Source: Sedimentibacter sp. MB31-C6 (GTDB lineage: Bacteria > Bacillota > Clostridia > Tissierellales > Sedimentibacteraceae). From it: a DNA stretch of 64,000 bases. A model generated the notes under the pieces. The model did not search any database. It was not told the DNA's origin and worked only from the letters and a program-made list of their open reading frames with translations. Positions within the stretch are counted from its first letter, which is position 1. Every line of letters begins with the position of its first letter. A program made the position numbers and the translations under genes. The stretch spans positions 2,356,001-2,420,000 of the forward strand of contig NZ_CP142396.1 of NCBI RefSeq assembly GCF_035934735.1, written 5' to 3'. Below are positions 61,490 through 64,000 of the stretch, one piece after another.

Positions 61490-62140
61490 ATGAGCAGTCC
61501 TTGGGAAAGAATTCCTCTAGATGATTATGAGAATCACATGAAATTATCGACGGTACAGCAATTACAGAAATTAAATGAAATTATGAAATCGCAGATAGAT
61601 AAATACAATATTGAAACAGTTGCCATTTTAGGGGTAGCAGGTGGAAATGGGTTAGAGCATATTGATTGTTCAAAGATTAAGGTTGTTTATGGTATTGATA
61701 TAAATCAAGATTATTTAGATGTCTGCAAGGAAAAATATAAGAATTTAGACGATTATCTTGTGCTTAAAAAATTAGATTTAGCAGATATAGCAAATGATCT
61801 ACCAGTGGCAGATATTATAATAGCAAACTTGTTTATTGAATATATTGGCATTGATATGTTTATAAAACAATTGTCAAAAAAAGTTCCACCATTTGTATCT
61901 TGTGTAATTCAAAAAAATCTTGATATTAATTTTGTATCAGATTCACCATATACAGAAGTATTTGAAGAAATTTCATTATTGCATAGAAATATAGATAAAA
62001 ATTCCCTTGTTAATGCTATGAGTACAATAGGTTACAGCTTGATTATTTTTGAGGAACATTTATTACCGAATATGAAAGAATTTATTAGATTGGATTTTAC
62101 CAATAACAAGATTGTGGTGCGGCATAGCAATGTCGTATAA
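61490..62140 (+). CDS. class I SAM-dependent methyltransferase
   Basis: A 216-residue protein with a Rossmann methyltransferase fold: motif I VAILGVAGGNGLEHI (about 45-59), acidic end of strand 2 in VVYGIDINQDYLD, and ADIIIANLFIEYIG as motif IV. The start at ATG 61490 follows AAAGGTGAG; a GTG at 61481 is in frame but lies in that site. Substrate unknown. The group II intron starts about nine bases past its stop codon. Confidence 0.82.
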   Translation: MSSPWERIPLDDYENHMKLSTVQQLQKLNEIMKSQIDKYNIETVAILGVAGGNGLEHIDCSKIKVVYGIDINQDYLDVCKEKYKNLDDYLVLKKLDLADIANDLPVADIIIANLFIEYIGIDMFIKQLSKKVPPFVSCVIQKNLDINFVSDSPYTEVFEEISLLHRNIDKNSLVNAMSTIGYSLIIFEEHLLPNMKEFIRLDFTNNKIVVRHSNVV

Positions 62141-62600
62141 TTTAACAGGTGGAAATCCTGTCTGGTAAGGTTTAAGCTGAACTGCCAGTAGCGAGTCATG
62201 GATATATATTAGTAATAATATGTGTTAAGCGTTGACAGTCAGGCTGTAGGGCTGAAAGTGATTGAGCCTCGAAATTGTTTGTAAATCCAAGTGCTCATGC
62301 TGTCGCAGTAGCAGAAAGCAATATACTGGCATGCGTTAATAAGCAAGTATACCAGTAACTTGGCGGGGTCTTTAAAGCCAGTCATGCAGTACAATGATTA
62401 TACGGTAACTATGGAGACCCTATTACCTCTCGTTAGAGTATGAGACATCAACTATAAAATGAAGATAATCAAATGGGTAATAGGGAGTCGGATAGGTGCA
62501 TATTACCTGAGAATATGAGTAATGTCATTGGAGGAAAGGCACCTACATAATATAACTCTCTGTAAGGAAACATTATCTATACACAGGGATAGGAGAAATA

Positions 62601-63902
62601 ATGGAAACAAAATTACAAAGAATAGCCGAAATGTCAAGAAAAGACGCAAAGATTGAATTTACATCATTATATCATCTACTTAACAAAGAACTGTTGTTTC
62701 AATGTCACAAAGAATTAGACAAAAATAAAGCAGTAGGGATAGACGGTATAAGCAAAAAGATATATGGAGAAAATCTAAATCAAAACTTGATTAAATTAGT
62801 GGAAAGATTAAAGAAAAAATCATATAAACCACAGCCATCTCTAAGAATACAAATTCCTAAAGATAATGGTAAAACAAGACCTTTAGGAATAGCTGTATAT
62901 GAAGATAAAATTGTTCAGCTTGCACTAAAGAAGATTGTTGAAGCAATATATGAACCAAGGTTATTAGACTGTATGTATGGATTTCGTCCGAACAGGAGCT
63001 GTCACGATGCAATAAAAGCTTTAAATATAGCTATAGAGAAAAGGAAAACAAATTGGATATTAGATGCTGATATAAAGGGCTTTTTCGACCATTTAGACCA
63101 TGAATGGGTAATGAAAGTAATAGGAGTGCATATAAAAGACCCTAACATTAATAAGCTTATAAACAAATTTCTTAAAGCGGGAATTGTAGAAAACAATGTG
63201 TACTACGATACGGATGAAGGTGCAGCCCAAGGTTCTAATCTAAGTCCAACAATAGCAAATATATATATGCATTATATGTTGGCATTGTGGTTTGAAAGGG
63301 TAGTTAAACCATTATGTGAAGGAGACTGTTCAATAACAATATATGCCGATGATTTCGTAGCATGTTTTCAGTACAAAAACGAAGCAGAAATGGTTCATAA
63401 ATTAATACAGGAAAGAATGAAACTATTTAAACTGTAGCTTGAGCCAAACAAAACAAGGTTAATTGAGTTTGGCAGTTTTGCTGAAATAAACTGTTATAGA
63501 CGAAATAAAAGTAAACCAGAGACATTTGATTTCTTGGGCTTTACTCATTATTGTAGTAAAAGCCGAGGAGGGCGATTCAGGGTTAAAAGAAAGACCAGTA
63601 AAAAGAAGTTTAAAATAAAAGTAAGTAATTTCAAGAAATGGATTATTGAAAACAGAATCTTACCGCTAAAAGAGATAATTGAGAAAGTTAATTTAAAGTT
63701 AAAAGGACACTATCATTATTATGGAATTACAGATAATACAAAAATGATTAGAAGGTACTACTATGAAGTCGAGAAACTCTTATACAAATGGCTAAATAGA
63801 AGAAGCCAACGTAATAGTTACAATTATGATAAATTTAAAATGATGCTTAGATATTATCCATTAGAACAACCAAAGATTTTTGTAAGTGTCTATGACATAT
63901 GA
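62601..63902 (+). pseudogene. ltrA: group II intron reverse transcriptase/maturase with an in-frame TAG
   Basis: The frame codes for about 433 residues but is split by a TAG at 63435-63437; the reading frame continues cleanly on the other side. The first part has RT blocks including GIDGIS, RIQIPKDNGKTRPLGI, YGFRPNRSCHDA, DADIKGFFD, GAAQGSNLSPT and the catalytic YADDF. The part after the TAG has LEPNKTRLIEFG, FLGFTHY and the maturase domain X (NLKLKGHYHYYG). No HNH endonuclease domain follows. The TAG would remove domain X, so the protein is probably dead unless suppressed. Confidence 0.9.
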
Positions 63903-63919
63903 CGTGAAATATATTATGA

Positions 63920-63954
63920 GGAGCCGTGTGCAGTAACTCTGCAAGCACGGTTCT
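63920..63954 (+). ncRNA. group II intron domain V
   Basis: GAGCCGTGTGCAG-TAAC-TCTGCAAGCACGGTTC pairs as the 34-base catalytic hairpin with the expected AAGC-type bulge and GAGC/GTTC base. Domain VI (CATGCACC-gtga-GGTGCATG) follows at once. Confidence 0.92.
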
Positions 63955-64000
63955 GGGAGGAGCATGCACCGTGAGGTGCATGTTTATTCGACAGGACAGA

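Larger units (their letters stand above)
62149..63992 (+). mobile_element. group II intron (retroelement), approximate ends
   Basis: About 450 bases of structured RNA precede a reverse-transcriptase frame and a typical domain V (63920-63954) and VI follow it. The 5' end is put at GTGGAAATC (62149), close to but not exactly GUGYG; the 3' end at TTCGAC (63992). Both are estimates. No host gene is interrupted: it lies after the methyltransferase stop. The right flank is at the window edge. Confidence 0.82.

Noticed and set aside
63435-63437. TAG in the intron reverse transcriptase as a recoded (pyrrolysine) codon
   Set aside because: Nothing in the window supports pyrrolysine use, and the position is not a catalytic site; a plain nonsense change is simpler.

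Overview
The window is AT-rich and coding-dense, with strong GGAGG-type ribosome binding sites, TTGACA/TATAAT promoters at 17-bp spacing, an FMN riboswitch, lipoprotein signal peptides and several IS elements. This suggests an anaerobic low-GC Firmicute of the Clostridia/Tissierellia kind; the sequence alone does not allow a genus call. No rRNA, tRNA or CRISPR array was seen.

Layout. 0-2.3 kb: a small Ric-like gene and an IS1182-type transposase. 2.3-4.8 kb: a three-gene cassette (metallophosphoesterase, unknown protein, HAD phosphatase). 4.8-12.4 kb: a GntR regulator with its own palindromic operator, a Pot-type ABC importer and FrlB/FrlC/FrlD homologues, which together read as a fructosamine (fructoselysine-type) utilisation operon. 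12.7-22.7 kb: a C-P lyase operon, phnD-C-E1-E2-G-H-I-J-K-M-L, ending in a PHP phosphoesterase that probably replaces PhnP. 23-29.4 kb: an old-yellow-enzyme homologue, an AraC regulator, an extracellular flavinylated reductase facing a TetR regulator across a dense control region, and an alcohol dehydrogenase. The reductase/TetR segment lies between 61-bp direct repeats.

29.6-36.8 kb: a TPR lipoprotein, then two inverted, near-identical 1497-bp IS4-type elements around a Wzz-like gene and an EamA permease. 36.9-41.3 kb: an FMN-riboswitch-controlled ribD-ribE-ribBA-ribH operon ending in a HAD phosphatase that may supply the dephosphorylation step. 41.4-44.6 kb: carB without carA. 44.8-46.9 kb: a radical-SAM/DNA-metabolism gene pair behind a LexA-like box. 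47-49.1 kb: an MFS exporter and a small unknown gene. 49.2-57.3 kb: a second flavinylated reductase, a SARP-type regulator with an amidohydrolase, and a divergent RocB-like peptidase with an AGCS symporter. 57.4-62.1 kb: small redox and unknown genes, including an ArsC/Spx-fold gene with an in-frame TGA and a SECIS-like hairpin, a strong selenoprotein candidate. 62.1-64 kb: a group II intron whose reverse transcriptase carries a nonsense codon.

A 54-bp palindromic repeat is scattered through intergenic spaces (four copies plus a half copy).
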